64,000 nt of DNA from Algoriphagus chordae (lineage in GTDB: Bacteria; Bacteroidota; Bacteroidia; Cytophagales; Cyclobacteriaceae). Position numbers and translations under genes: made by a program. The DNA is taken from positions 186,001 through 250,000 of the forward strand of contig NZ_QKZT01000005.1 in the NCBI RefSeq assembly GCF_003254055.1, given 5' to 3'. Positions within the stretch are counted from its first letter, which is position 1. The number at the start of each line of letters is the position of its first letter. This document shows, in pieces, positions 33,773-43,439 of the stretch. Under the pieces are notes generated by a model. The model did not search any database, was not told where the DNA came from, and saw nothing but the letters and a program-made list of their open reading frames with translations.

Positions 33773-34936
33773 TTACTCTTCTTTTTTTCCTTCGTACAAA
33801 TCGTACTTCAGCAAGCGGCAATCAATTGTACCGTTCCAGAATTCTATCCTCCGATTCGCTTTTAATCCAATCTTTTTGGCTAACTCAAGATTCCCGGTAA
33901 AAATGTAGCCCCTATATCCAGCACATTTCTGTTTGAGGAAGTCTCCCATTCGCTTGTAGGTGATTTCCAATTCATCGTTCTCCCCTAGCCTTTCTCCATA
34001 TTCTGGATTGAACATGATCACTCCTCGTGGTTTTTCTGGGATTTCTGTTTCGGCGAAATCACAAACATGAAATTCGATCATATGATCCACTCCTGCCGTG
34101 ATCGCATTCTCCTGCGCAAAAGAAATTGCCTGAAGAGAAATATCAGAAGCTATAATCTTCAGATCCGGCAATTCCATGATTTTGCTTTCCAGCTTCTTTT
34201 TCTTGGCCAAAAATGCTTGCTCATCATAACCCAAAATGTGCTGGAAAGAATAATGATCTCTATATAGTCCCGGGTATCGCTTAGTTGCCATAAGGGCAGC
34301 TTCGATGGCCAGAGTCCCCGAACCACACATAGGATTGATAAAAGGCACTCGAGTGTTCCATTCTGTAGCATAAATAGTCGCTGCAGCCAGCGCTTCCATC
34401 ATTGGAGCTTTTCCTGGGATCTTGCGGTAACCATGTTTAGCGAGTGTATCACCAGAAGTATTGATATAAACAATGCACTGGGTTTCTTTCCAGTACACCT
34501 GAAAAACCAAGCCATTGAAATCCGAGCCAGAATCAGGTCTTCTTCCTTTCAACTCGCGAAAACGATCGACAATAGCATCTTTGACTTTCACATTGACAAT
34601 CAGCGGAGTAGTGATACTTTCATTTTCTGCTACGGAATTGACAGAGAAATAACCATCCACATCTAAGTAATCTTCCCAAGGGATAGCTTTGAATCTGCGG
34701 TAGATATCGTCTGCATTTCTGAGGTAGAAAGATTTGATTTCATACAAAACCTGTGAGGCAGTGCGTAGGTAGAGATTAAGATCCATGCATTCTTCCATGG
34801 TTGCTCTTAATTCTATCCCAGTCCTCGTGACTGCTTCCGGCACATATCCGAGTTCTCGAACTTCCTTTTCCAAGTAAGAAACCGAGCGATCCTTACAGGT
34901 TATAAAAACTTTTCCTTTGAGGTTGAAATCAAGCAT
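33773..34936 (-). CDS. THUMP-domain class I SAM-dependent RNA methyltransferase (RlmL-like)
   Basis: 387 aa from the ATG at 34936 (the frame extends to a GTG at 34960). N-terminal THUMP domain about 45-155, then a Rossmann methyltransferase with FINPMCGSGTLAIEAAL (motif X/I region) and catalytic motif IV as FNPEYGERLGE, where NPPYG is more usual in proteobacterial RlmL. It is the COG0116 type that methylates guanine N2 in 23S rRNA. The start codon is chosen because the protein then begins with the typical short strand LDFNLKGKVFITC. It is convergent with DUF4301. Confidence 0.88.
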   Translation of the reverse strand: MLDFNLKGKVFITCKDRSVSYLEKEVRELGYVPEAVTRTGIELRATMEECMDLNLYLRTASQVLYEIKSFYLRNADDIYRRFKAIPWEDYLDVDGYFSVNSVAENESITTPLIVNVKVKDAIVDRFRELKGRRPDSGSDFNGLVFQVYWKETQCIVYINTSGDTLAKHGYRKIPGKAPMMEALAAATIYATEWNTRVPFINPMCGSGTLAIEAALMATKRYPGLYRDHYSFQHILGYDEQAFLAKKKKLESKIMELPDLKIIASDISLQAISFAQENAITAGVDHMIEFHVCDFAETEIPEKPRGVIMFNPEYGERLGENDELEITYKRMGDFLKQKCAGYRGYIFTGNLELAKKIGLKANRRIEFWNGTIDCRLLKYDLYEGKKEE

Positions 34937-35039
34937 GCGCAAAAGTAATAAATCGAGCACTACATAAAGTCATTCGAAGAAATGAATATTCTTAGCACGT
35001 TTCGGACAGCTTAAATCATCTCTATTTCTGCACGAAACT

Positions 35040-35053
35040 CGCAAACGATTGCG
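35040..35053. promoter_or_regulatory. LacI-type operator, site A (DUF1080 operon)
   Basis: CGCAAACGATTGCG, with arms CGCAA and TTGCG symmetric around the central CG, 75 nt before the DUF1080 start. It is one of four sites sharing CGmAAwCGATTnCG in this window. The central CG with AA/TT flanks is the classical LacI-family half-site arrangement. Confidence 0.75.
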
Positions 35054-35128
35054 TAACTTAACCTGATTGAGTTTGCTGCACTGCTACTAAATCTTGAATT
35101 TTATATGGAACAATAATACCTCATCACT

Positions 35129-36511
35129 ATGAAATACACCCGTAATCTAATCGCGGTAATAATCACCTCTCTCGTCTTCGCTGGCTGCACTAGTGCTCAA
35201 AAAGCTGAGGATGGATGGACTAATCTATTCAATGGTAAGGATCTCAGCGGATGGAAGCCCGTAGCTGGCACAGCCACATTTGAAGTGGTGGACGGAGTGA
35301 TCCAAGGAACATCTGTCGCCGGATCGCCCAACACTTTCCTAATTACCGAAGAAACTTATGGTGATTTCATCTTAGAACTTGATTTGAAGATAGAACACCT
35401 TTCAAGCAATTCTGGTGTAATGGCAAGAGGTCAGTTTGATCCTGCTGCTAGAGATGGCAAGGGCTTAGTCTTTGGCTACCAAATCGAAGCTGACCCATCC
35501 GACAGAGCATGGTCTGGAGGAGTTTATGATGAAGCAAGAAGAGGATGGTTATATCCACTTGATCTTAACCCAGCTGCCAAAACGGCTTTCAAAATGGGCG
35601 AATTCAACCACTACAGAATCGAAGCAATAGGTAATGAAATCAAAACCTGGGTGAATGGTCAGGAAGTAGCTTATGTAGTTGACGATATGGACAAAACTGG
35701 CTTTATCGGACTTCAAGTTCATGGGATACGAGATGCAAAGGATGCTGGAAGAAAGACTTCATTTAAAAATGTGAAAATCCAGACTGAAAACCTTGAACCA
35801 AAAGCATTTAACACAGATATTTTTGTAGTAAACAATAGCCTAAATTCACTCACCGCTTATGAGAAAAACAATGGATGGAAGCTGCTTTTCAACGGTCAAA
35901 ATTCAGATGGATGGAAAGGTGCATACAAGGAAAATTTCCCTGAATCAGGTTGGTCTATCAATGATGGAATTTTGACAATAGCTGCTACAGACGGAAGTGA
36001 GTCGACCAATGCTGGTGATATCGTTACCACAGAACAATTTTCAGCATTTGACTTGGCATTCGAATTTAGATTGACAGAAGGAGCAAATTCTGGCGTGAAG
36101 TATTTTGTGACATTGTCTGAGGGAAATAAAGGCTCTGCAATTGGTCTAGAATTCCAAGTGCTAGATGACGCCAATCATCCTGATGCCAAAATGGGCAGAG
36201 ATGGCAACCGTACCATGGCTTCTCTTTACGACCTAATCAAAGCAAACAAGCAAGGCAGATTCATCAAACCTGTGGGAGAATGGAACAAAGGACGTGTAGT
36301 AGTAACTCCAGACAATAATGTAGCGCATTACCTTAATGGAGTGAAAGTAGTAGAATACGAAAGAGGCTCAAAGGAATTCCGAGACTTGGTCGCAATCAGT
36401 AAGTATGCGAAATGGGACAACTTTGGCGAAGCTAAGGAAGGACATATTCTCCTTCAAGACCACGGCGATGAGGTGAGTTTCAAAAATATCAAAATCAAGT
36501 CGTTAAAATAA
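35129..36511 (+). CDS. Lipoprotein with two DUF1080 (3-keto-disaccharide hydrolase) domains
   Basis: 460 aa. Lipobox VFAGC (Cys19). There are two tandem DUF1080 domains: about 28-220 (WTNLFNGKDLSGWKP ... FKNVKIQ) and about 245-459 (WKLLFNGQNSDGWKG ... FKNIKIK), each a concanavalin-like jelly roll. The family (PF06439) includes enzymes acting on 3-keto-glycosides; the natural partner is a Gfo/Idh-type oxidoreductase, which is encoded 24 nt downstream. The lipoprotein would act in the periplasm or on the outer membrane. Regulation by the adjacent LacI-type site is inferred. Single-domain members are more common, so the duplication is notable. Confidence 0.88.
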   Translation: MKYTRNLIAVIITSLVFAGCTSAQKAEDGWTNLFNGKDLSGWKPVAGTATFEVVDGVIQGTSVAGSPNTFLITEETYGDFILELDLKIEHLSSNSGVMARGQFDPAARDGKGLVFGYQIEADPSDRAWSGGVYDEARRGWLYPLDLNPAAKTAFKMGEFNHYRIEAIGNEIKTWVNGQEVAYVVDDMDKTGFIGLQVHGIRDAKDAGRKTSFKNVKIQTENLEPKAFNTDIFVVNNSLNSLTAYEKNNGWKLLFNGQNSDGWKGAYKENFPESGWSINDGILTIAATDGSESTNAGDIVTTEQFSAFDLAFEFRLTEGANSGVKYFVTLSEGNKGSAIGLEFQVLDDANHPDAKMGRDGNRTMASLYDLIKANKQGRFIKPVGEWNKGRVVVTPDNNVAHYLNGVKVVEYERGSKEFRDLVAISKYAKWDNFGEAKEGHILLQDHGDEVSFKNIKIKSLK

Positions 36512-36535
36512 ATACCCAAAATCAATCATAAACAG

Positions 36536-37882
36536 ATGAACAACAACAGAAGAGACTTTATCAAAAAATCTACTGCTGCGACTCTCGGCTTGACAGCTTT
36601 GGGTTCTGCCGCTTTCTCGGCAAAATCCTATGGTAGAATTATAGGTGCTAATGAACGCTTGAATGTTGCCATTGCAGGACTAGGAAGACGTTTAGGAGCC
36701 TATTATGAGCCGATCGGCTTGAAATCCAGCAATGTAAACCTGATGTATCTCTGCGATGCAATGGAATCTCAGATGCCAAAAGCTGCTAAGAATTTTGCGA
36801 AGCATATAGACTATGCTCCCAAACTAGAGCAGAATGTCATGAAAGTGATGGATGACAAGGAAGTGGACTGCATGATCATCGCTACACCTGACCACTGGCA
36901 TGCTCCAGGAACCTGGTTGGCTTTGGAAAGAGGCAAACACGTCTATGTAGAGAAACCATGCTCCCACAATCCTCATGAAGGCGAATTGTTGATTGCTTTG
37001 CAAAAAAAGTATGACAAAGTCGTACAAATGGGAAATCAGCAGCGCTCCGCTCCTGAAAGTCGTGAAATCATAGCTGCTATTCATAATGGTGAGATCGGCA
37101 AAGCTTATATGGCAAAAGCCTTTTATAATAATAACCGTGGTGCAGTTCCTAATCCCGTAGCAGCTCCTGCCCCTGCAGGACTGGACTGGGACATGTTCCA
37201 AGGGCCAGCGCCAAGAAAAGCCTATACCCATGATACTTGGGATTACAACTGGCACTGGTATGGTTGGGAATATGGAACAGCCGAAACTGGCAATAATGCA
37301 ACTCACGAACTAGATGTCGCTCGTTGGGCACTTCAAGTAGACTATCCGTCTGAGGTGCTAGTTACTGCAGATAAGAGACACTTTGCCGATGATGGCTGGG
37401 AAATGTATGATACTATGGACGCCACATTCAAGTTTGGTAATGGCTCCGTGATTCAATGGGACGGAAAAAGTAGAAATAACTACAAAACCTATGGTTCTGA
37501 TCGCGGAACGATCATCTATGGCACAGAAGGTTCTGTCTATGTAGATCGTGGTGGGTATAAGCAATTTGACATAAGAGGAAAGGAAGTCAAAAACAGTAAA
37601 TCTTCAAGTAATGAAGCTGGCACTGCCCTTGGTGGTGGTGGTGATATGAGTACTACACACATCGTCAATTTCTTCAATGCTATTCGAGGCTTGGAAAAGC
37701 AAAACTCAAATATCGAGGAAGGTGCAGTGAGTACGCTACTTTGTCACCTTGCCAACATCAGCTATAGAACTGGTGAAAACCTGACCTGCGATCCTAGCAA
37801 TGGGCATATCAAGAACTCCAAGAAGGCTTCTGCACTTTGGACAAGATCTTATGAAAAAGGTTGGGAGCCTCCTAAGGTCTAA
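36536..37882 (+). CDS. Gfo/Idh/MocA family oxidoreductase, Tat-exported
   Basis: 448 aa. Twin-arginine leader NNNRRDFIKKSTAATLGLTAL predicts export as a folded, cofactor-loaded protein. The NAD(P)-binding region (LNVAIAGLGRRLGAYY) and the catalytic EKP (VYVEKPCSHN) are clear, and the C-terminal alpha/beta domain carries ATHELDVARWAL. Such proteins oxidise or reduce sugars, often C3 of glycosides, with a tightly bound cofactor. Operon position after tandem DUF1080 suggests a 3-keto-glycoside pathway in the periplasm. A terminator follows. Confidence 0.9.
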   Translation: MNNNRRDFIKKSTAATLGLTALGSAAFSAKSYGRIIGANERLNVAIAGLGRRLGAYYEPIGLKSSNVNLMYLCDAMESQMPKAAKNFAKHIDYAPKLEQNVMKVMDDKEVDCMIIATPDHWHAPGTWLALERGKHVYVEKPCSHNPHEGELLIALQKKYDKVVQMGNQQRSAPESREIIAAIHNGEIGKAYMAKAFYNNNRGAVPNPVAAPAPAGLDWDMFQGPAPRKAYTHDTWDYNWHWYGWEYGTAETGNNATHELDVARWALQVDYPSEVLVTADKRHFADDGWEMYDTMDATFKFGNGSVIQWDGKSRNNYKTYGSDRGTIIYGTEGSVYVDRGGYKQFDIRGKEVKNSKSSSNEAGTALGGGGDMSTTHIVNFFNAIRGLEKQNSNIEEGAVSTLLCHLANISYRTGENLTCDPSNGHIKNSKKASALWTRSYEKGWEPPKV

Positions 37883-37961
37883 GGGCTTCATTAAATAATT
37901 TATAAATCTATATAAGCATTCGTCTTAAATTTTATATAACTGTTATAAATAGTAAAATAAC

Positions 37962-37996
37962 AGAATAGACCGGCATATGCTGGTCTATTCTATTTT
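37962..37996 (+). terminator. Terminator of the DUF1080-oxidoreductase operon
   Basis: AGAATAGACC (37962-37971) pairs with GGTCTATTCT (37982-37991); the inner GCATATGC extends the stem. A short T-rich run follows. Confidence 0.75.
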
Positions 37997-38233
37997 AGGT
38001 CATATACCCTATATTTTCGAGCTTACATATACGGTTCCCAATAGTTTTTTAAGATTTTCTAAAAATAAATTGTGGACTACCGATTACTTTTTACTTGATA
38101 ATTCAAGAAACTTTTCAGGAATTTTAGTAGGAATGAAAGCAAATTTGAGCAAATAAAAACCCACTAAAACACCGCTTAAATACCAATCAAGGCATATTAT
38201 CACCAAATAACTTATAATCTAACCGCTCAACTG

Positions 38234-38247
38234 CGCAATCGATTTCG
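38234..38247. promoter_or_regulatory. LacI-type operator, site B (first susC)
   Basis: CGCAATCGATTTCG, a member of the CGmAAwCGATTnCG set, lies 144 nt before the susC start and 81 nt before the predicted -7 box. That distance would suit an activator-like role or a looped repressor. Confidence 0.72.
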
Positions 38248-38328
38248 TAAATTAGATTTCAATATGCTTTCGAAATATTATCTATTGTTATACCTTAATG
38301 CACGGTAATATATTCTGAATTGCGCTTA

Positions 38329-38336
38329 TACATTTG
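38329..38336 (+). promoter_or_regulatory. -7 box of first susC
   Basis: TACATTTG, an exact TAnnTTTG match, 55 nt before the ATG at 38392. Confidence 0.55.
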
Positions 38337-38391
38337 CGCAAGGTTTTGAATATCATTCCCAAAACAAATTTTATTAACAAAACCCAAAATT

Positions 38392-41300
38392 ATGAAGCCA
38401 AAATTTTACACCTATCTAAGTGTACTATTCTTGCTGCTGATATCCATTTCGAATGGCTATGCCCAAGATGTACAAGTGAAAGGTACTATTTACGATGAGA
38501 CTGGGCAGCCCTTACCAGGTGCAACCGTACTCGTAAAAGGAACTACAACTGGAACCACTTCTGACTTAGATGGCAAGTACGCCATTACAAGTCCAGCGGG
38601 TGGTACTCTTACTTTCTCTTTTATTGGTTACAATCCATTAGAGAAGGTAGTCGGTAACCAAAGCGTAATTGATGTCAATTTAACTCCAGACATTGATGAT
38701 CTTGAAGAAGTCGTCGTAGTCGGATACGGTACAGCCAAAAAGAGTCAGTTGACCGGTGCAATTTCTTCGGTAGGATCAAAGGAAATTCAAGAATTACCGA
38801 TCAAAGATGCAAGACAAGCACTTCAAGGACGAGCTGCTGGTGTCGATGTAACACAAGCAGGATCTAAACCAGGAGCCTCTCCTCAGGTAAGAATCAGGGG
38901 TAGAAGATCATTTAACGCATCGAACGAACCTCTTTATGTAGTGGATGGTATTCCACTTGCTGGAGGAATCGATGATATCAACCCTCAGGATATCACTTCC
39001 ATGGAAGTATTGAAAGATGCTTCCGCAACAGCTATTTATGGTTCTAGAGGATCTAATGGAGTAGTATTGATCACTACCAAAAGAGGAACTGTAGGCAAAA
39101 CTGTAGTCTCCCTTGATGCTTATTATGGTATCAATAAATCTCTAGGTAGAATTGACGTGCTCAATGGTCCTGAGTTTGCAGAATACAAAAGGGAGTCCCG
39201 ACGTACTTCAGGAGAATACCCTGCAGGACCTGCAACACCAGAAGCTGATGAGGCGCTTTTTGAGCCAATCGAGCTAGATGGTATTGCACAAGGTAGAACA
39301 TCGGATTATGTTGATGGACTTACTCGAAATGGATCTATTCAGAGTTACCAGCTTGGTGTAAGTGGAGGTAGCGACAAGACCACCTTCTTCGTATCCGGTA
39401 ACTACTTCAAAGATGAGGGGGTTATAATCAATCAGGATTATACTCGCTATACATTTAGAGCAAATATTGACCATCAGATTAGCAAAAACATCAAATTTGG
39501 TGTTTCCACATTAGTATCCTATAGTGAGAGAAATGGAGAGAACTTCAATCCTCTTGGTGGGGCTTTAGCAGAAAACCCACTTGGTAAGCCTTATGACGAT
39601 GAAGGAAACTTGATCTTCCTCCCTACTTCTGATGGTTTGAGAACTAATCCATATGCAGAAATAGTAGATGGCGCACAAGAGGATTTGACGAAGAACTACA
39701 GAATTTTTAACAGTATTTTTGCACAGTGGGACATCCTTCCTAGTCTTAGCTATAGAATGGTATTTGGACCCGATATCACCATTAGTAGAGCTGGTAGATT
39801 TACAGGATCACAGACTAATTCAAGACGTGGTGGTGCACCAACTGGTAGCGTAGATGATAGGTTCACATTCAACTACACCTTAGAGAATATCTTGACTTTC
39901 AACAAGACCTTCAATGAGGATCACAATCTGAACGTCACAGCTCTTCAATCTATCCAAAAGGATAAATTTGAACAAAGCACCATTTCTGTACTTGGGATTC
40001 CTGCTGAAAGTCAGTTATATCATAGACTTGGTGATGCTTCGCAAATCACGGGAGCGAATACAAACTTGGTAGAATGGTCTCTGATGTCATTCATGGGGAG
40101 AATCAACTATGACTTCAAAAACAAATACCTGATTACCGGTACATTAAGAGCAGATGGTAGTTCTCGATTTGGAGAAAACAACCGTTTTGCTTATTTCCCT
40201 TCTGTTGCAGTGGGTTGGAATATTCACTCAGAAGGATTTATGCAAAACTCTTCTATAGATCAACTGAAGTTAAGAGCATCCTACGGTTCCATAGGTAATC
40301 AAGCAATTAGTCCTTACCAGACACAGGCCTTATTGGGTAGAACTAGTTATGCTTATGATAATACTGCTGCTTTTGGTTATGGACCAGGTACAATTGGTAA
40401 CCCGGATTTAAGATGGGAAACATCAACTACCCTTAACTTAGGTTTGGATTTTGCCATATGGAAAAGTAGAATTTTTGGTTCTTTAGAGTACTACATCACT
40501 AATACTAGTGATCTATTGGCCCCTCAGCCACTTCCAAACTCAATTGGATTTGGTGGATTCACCACTAATATCGGTGAAACTCAAAACAGAGGTATAGAAC
40601 TTACTCTTTCTACATTGAACATTGAGAAAGGAAGCTTCATATGGTCTTCTGATATTGTTTTCACCAAAAACACAGAGGAAATCATCTCTCTACCAAATGG
40701 TGATGATATCTCTGCCGGTAGATTCATTGGGCAGCCTTTGACTATTTTCTATGATTATAAGAAAATAGGGATCTGGCAACTGGATGAGTTAGATGAAGCG
40801 ACTTCTTACGGAGGTGTTCCTGGAGAAATCAAAGTTGAAGACTACAATGGAGATGGTGTAATAAACTCAGATGATAGACAATTCTTAGGTTCTGCAGTAC
40901 CTGATTTTGCTTTAGGATTCACAAATAGATTTAACTACAAAGGCTTCGATTTGTCATTCTTCATTTATGGTAGGTTCGGATACATGATTGAATCTCAGTT
41001 TCACACAGGTAACAACTCTCTAGCAGGTAGATACAATAACTTGGATATTGATTATTGGACTCCTGACAATCCTACTAATGCCTATCCAAGACCAAACGTA
41101 AATCAGGAGAGCGCGAAATATGCAAGTTCTATGGAGTACTTTGATGGTACCTTTATTAAGATAAGAAACATCAATTTCGGATACAATTTTACACCTGAGG
41201 CTGCAAAGAAAATTGGCATGACTCATTTGAGAATTTACACAAGTATCCAGCAGCCATTTATTTTTGCCAATTACCGATCTGAGCACAAGGGGATTGACCC

Positions 41301-41406
41301 TGAGGTGTATTTAGATGGTGAGCAAGGTGTAGGTGGTGGTGCAGTTAATGCAAATGTATCCCCTGCTGTTACTTCTTTCACTTTTGGTATTAACGCTAAA
41401 TTCTAA
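38392..41406 (+). CDS. SusC/RagA family TonB-linked outer membrane transporter
   Basis: 1004 aa. Signal peptide ending GYAQ, a CarboxypepD_reg-like domain (about 28-105; GTIYDETGQPLPGATVLVKG), the TonB-box-like EEVVVVGYGTAKKSQLTGAI, a plug with VRIRGRRSFNASNEPLYVVDG, and a C-terminal barrel ending FTFGINAKF. It imports oligosaccharides captured by its SusD partner, which starts 6 nt downstream. An EF-hand-like DYNGDGVINSDD loop is present, typical of the family. The ligand is not defined by sequence, but the LacI site and neighbouring uronate genes point to a uronate-containing glycan. Confidence 0.95.
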   Translation: MKPKFYTYLSVLFLLLISISNGYAQDVQVKGTIYDETGQPLPGATVLVKGTTTGTTSDLDGKYAITSPAGGTLTFSFIGYNPLEKVVGNQSVIDVNLTPDIDDLEEVVVVGYGTAKKSQLTGAISSVGSKEIQELPIKDARQALQGRAAGVDVTQAGSKPGASPQVRIRGRRSFNASNEPLYVVDGIPLAGGIDDINPQDITSMEVLKDASATAIYGSRGSNGVVLITTKRGTVGKTVVSLDAYYGINKSLGRIDVLNGPEFAEYKRESRRTSGEYPAGPATPEADEALFEPIELDGIAQGRTSDYVDGLTRNGSIQSYQLGVSGGSDKTTFFVSGNYFKDEGVIINQDYTRYTFRANIDHQISKNIKFGVSTLVSYSERNGENFNPLGGALAENPLGKPYDDEGNLIFLPTSDGLRTNPYAEIVDGAQEDLTKNYRIFNSIFAQWDILPSLSYRMVFGPDITISRAGRFTGSQTNSRRGGAPTGSVDDRFTFNYTLENILTFNKTFNEDHNLNVTALQSIQKDKFEQSTISVLGIPAESQLYHRLGDASQITGANTNLVEWSLMSFMGRINYDFKNKYLITGTLRADGSSRFGENNRFAYFPSVAVGWNIHSEGFMQNSSIDQLKLRASYGSIGNQAISPYQTQALLGRTSYAYDNTAAFGYGPGTIGNPDLRWETSTTLNLGLDFAIWKSRIFGSLEYYITNTSDLLAPQPLPNSIGFGGFTTNIGETQNRGIELTLSTLNIEKGSFIWSSDIVFTKNTEEIISLPNGDDISAGRFIGQPLTIFYDYKKIGIWQLDELDEATSYGGVPGEIKVEDYNGDGVINSDDRQFLGSAVPDFALGFTNRFNYKGFDLSFFIYGRFGYMIESQFHTGNNSLAGRYNNLDIDYWTPDNPTNAYPRPNVNQESAKYASSMEYFDGTFIKIRNINFGYNFTPEAAKKIGMTHLRIYTSIQQPFIFANYRSEHKGIDPEVYLDGEQGVGGGAVNANVSPAVTSFTFGINAKF

Positions 41407-41412
41407 TCAACA

Positions 41413-43086
41413 ATGAAAAAATTAGCTATAAATATAAAATACTGGGCTAAATCAACAGCCCTAATACTTGGACTTTCGGCAGCAGTTTCCTGTGACGGTT
41501 TTCTCGAAGAAGATGTCACTGCGCGAATTGGTAATGATTACCTGAACACTCCTAAAGGCATGAACGATGGAATTAATGCGGCATATAGTTCTATGCGCTT
41601 ATGGTATGGGACTGAGCGAGGTAATAACTTCACAATCTTTGGAACCGACCTCTTCACCAATGGTGCTGATGGTTCCTGGAAGTTTATGAATACCTATACC
41701 AATCAGTTTGATTCCCAGAATGGTCATGCTCGTGAAGTATGGGATGGTTTTTATGCTGGAATAAACACCTGTAATGCAGTGATCGATAGATCTGTGAACC
41801 TCACTGGTATATCTCAGGAATTGATTGATCAGCGAGTTTCTGAAGCTAAATTCATCAGAGCGCATCATTATTTTATTTTGGTGCAGTTATTTGGAGGTGT
41901 CGATCTTCAGCTTTCAGAAACGTCCGTGCCTACTAAAGAAGTAACTCGATCATCTGTAGAAGCAGTTTATTCCGCTATCATTTCTGATTTAGAATCAGCT
42001 ATTCCAAATTTGGAAGCTAGTGCACAATCAGCTGACTACGGAAGAGCTACCCGGGCTGCTGCAGAGCATTTACTCGGAAGAGTCTATATTACCAAAGCTA
42101 CTTCGGAAGCTGGTGAAGCAGCAGATTATTCTAAAGCTGAGCCTTTACTTCAAAGTGTCATAGACAATTACGGATTAGCGCTGCTTCCTGATTTTGGCAA
42201 CGTGTATGCTTTTGGAAACGAAATCAACACTGAAGTCATCTGGTCAACTCAATACACTTATGATCCTTTGACCAATGGTGGAGGTAACAACTCACATGTT
42301 TTCTTCCTAATGGAATATGATGTACAACCGGGAATGCAGAGAGATACGGAGAATGGTAGACCGTTTAAGCGATATAAATCAACGGATTACACATTGAACA
42401 CTATCTTTGCTGATAGGGAAAATGACTCAAGGTATAAAAAAACCTATGTGGATCATTTCTTATCCAATCGACCTGGTACTTATAATACTACTTTCGATAA
42501 CTCCAAAGCTACTGTCACCTTTGAGCAAGGAGATACTACTATGTGGCTGCCAGGATACAATATGTCAGCTGCCGAAAGAGCTAAATACCCATATCAGGTA
42601 ATGACTCCTGAACTTTACACTGAACGTCTATTTCCTTCTGTGAAAAAGCAATTGGATCCGGGACGTGCAGATCGTACGCAGTTTGAAGGTGGACGTGATT
42701 ATATCGCCATGCGCTTAGCAGATACTTATTTGCTTCTTGCTGAGGCTCAATTTAGACAAGGAAAAATGGATCTGGCTACGGAGAACATCAATACTGTAAG
42801 AAGAAGAGCTGCCTTCCCAGGTAAGGAATCTGAAATGGAAATCTCTGCTTCTGAGCTAACTTTTGAGTTTATCACAGAAGAAAGAGCTAGAGAACTTATC
42901 GGTGAGCAAACTAGATGGTTAGATCTAAAAAGATGGGGAATCTTGGTAGAGCGAGTGAAGGCATATAATCCTTCTCAAGCCGCTACAAATATTCAAGATT
43001 TTCACACATTGAGACCAATTCCGCAAAATCAAATTGACAGAGCGGAAGGAAATGCAAGTGCTTTCCCTCAAAACCCAGGATATTAA
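41413..43086 (+). CDS. RagB/SusD family surface glycan-binding lipoprotein
   Basis: 557 aa. Lipobox AAVSC (Cys27) followed by DGFLEEDVT, the standard SusD start. TPR-like helices hold GRATRAAAEHLLGRVYI and IAMRLADTYLLLAEA; the end FHTLRPIPQNQIDRAEGN with FPQNPGY is the family C-terminal signature. It forms the lid of the SusC barrel on the cell surface. It is co-transcribed with susC, with a terminator 31 nt after the stop. Confidence 0.95.
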   Translation: MKKLAINIKYWAKSTALILGLSAAVSCDGFLEEDVTARIGNDYLNTPKGMNDGINAAYSSMRLWYGTERGNNFTIFGTDLFTNGADGSWKFMNTYTNQFDSQNGHAREVWDGFYAGINTCNAVIDRSVNLTGISQELIDQRVSEAKFIRAHHYFILVQLFGGVDLQLSETSVPTKEVTRSSVEAVYSAIISDLESAIPNLEASAQSADYGRATRAAAEHLLGRVYITKATSEAGEAADYSKAEPLLQSVIDNYGLALLPDFGNVYAFGNEINTEVIWSTQYTYDPLTNGGGNNSHVFFLMEYDVQPGMQRDTENGRPFKRYKSTDYTLNTIFADRENDSRYKKTYVDHFLSNRPGTYNTTFDNSKATVTFEQGDTTMWLPGYNMSAAERAKYPYQVMTPELYTERLFPSVKKQLDPGRADRTQFEGGRDYIAMRLADTYLLLAEAQFRQGKMDLATENINTVRRRAAFPGKESEMEISASELTFEFITEERARELIGEQTRWLDLKRWGILVERVKAYNPSQAATNIQDFHTLRPIPQNQIDRAEGNASAFPQNPGY

Positions 43087-43117
43087 GTTTATCCCTGAAA
43101 TACAAAATTAAATATTT

Positions 43118-43155
43118 AAAGAGCTGCTTCAGATTTGAAGCAGCTCTTTTTTATT
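43118..43155 (+). terminator. Terminator of first susCD pair
   Basis: A 14-bp stem: AAAGAGCTGCTTCA (43118-43131) with TGAAGCAGCTCTTT (43136-43149), followed by a T-run. Confidence 0.9.
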
Positions 43156-43439
43156 TTGTACGCATGCCTACTATATAATATTTTCATAGCATCAATTATA
43201 TGTTTATTTCAGCATTAAACACAGTTTTTGCTGACATAAACACATAAAATCTCATTTCAAACAAAAAAGTCCGAAAATCAATAAACTACCTGTAGAGATC
43301 ACGAAAACGATTGCGCCGATAAATGGAGGGGGCATTAGGGCGTACGAACTATTTTATTTTAATTGGACTGTTAATTATTCTTAATTCAGGTTAATTAACA
43401 GCTAAGCAAACTTATTCATTAACAATTAACCCCCTACTT
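43156..43439 (+). other. Leader/promoter region of second susC
   Basis: Together with the terminator this is a 353-nt gene-free gap. It holds LacI-type site C (43302-43315) and a GTTAATTAAC palindrome near 43389-43398. I found no exact TAnnTTTG element, so the promoter is not located. Confidence 0.45.
43302..43315. promoter_or_regulatory. LacI-type operator, site C (second susC)
   Basis: CGAAAACGATTGCG, one mismatch from site A and matching CGmAAwCGATTnCG; 124 nt before the ATG at 43440. Confidence 0.74.

Larger units (their letters stand above)
37997..38391 (+). other. Leader/promoter region of first susC
   Basis: About 395 nt without a gene. It contains the LacI-type site B (38234-38247) and a -7 box (38329-38336), given separately. 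The -7 box runs into a TTGCGCAA palindrome (38334-38341). The rest is AT-rich with no ORF recognised. Confidence 0.5.
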
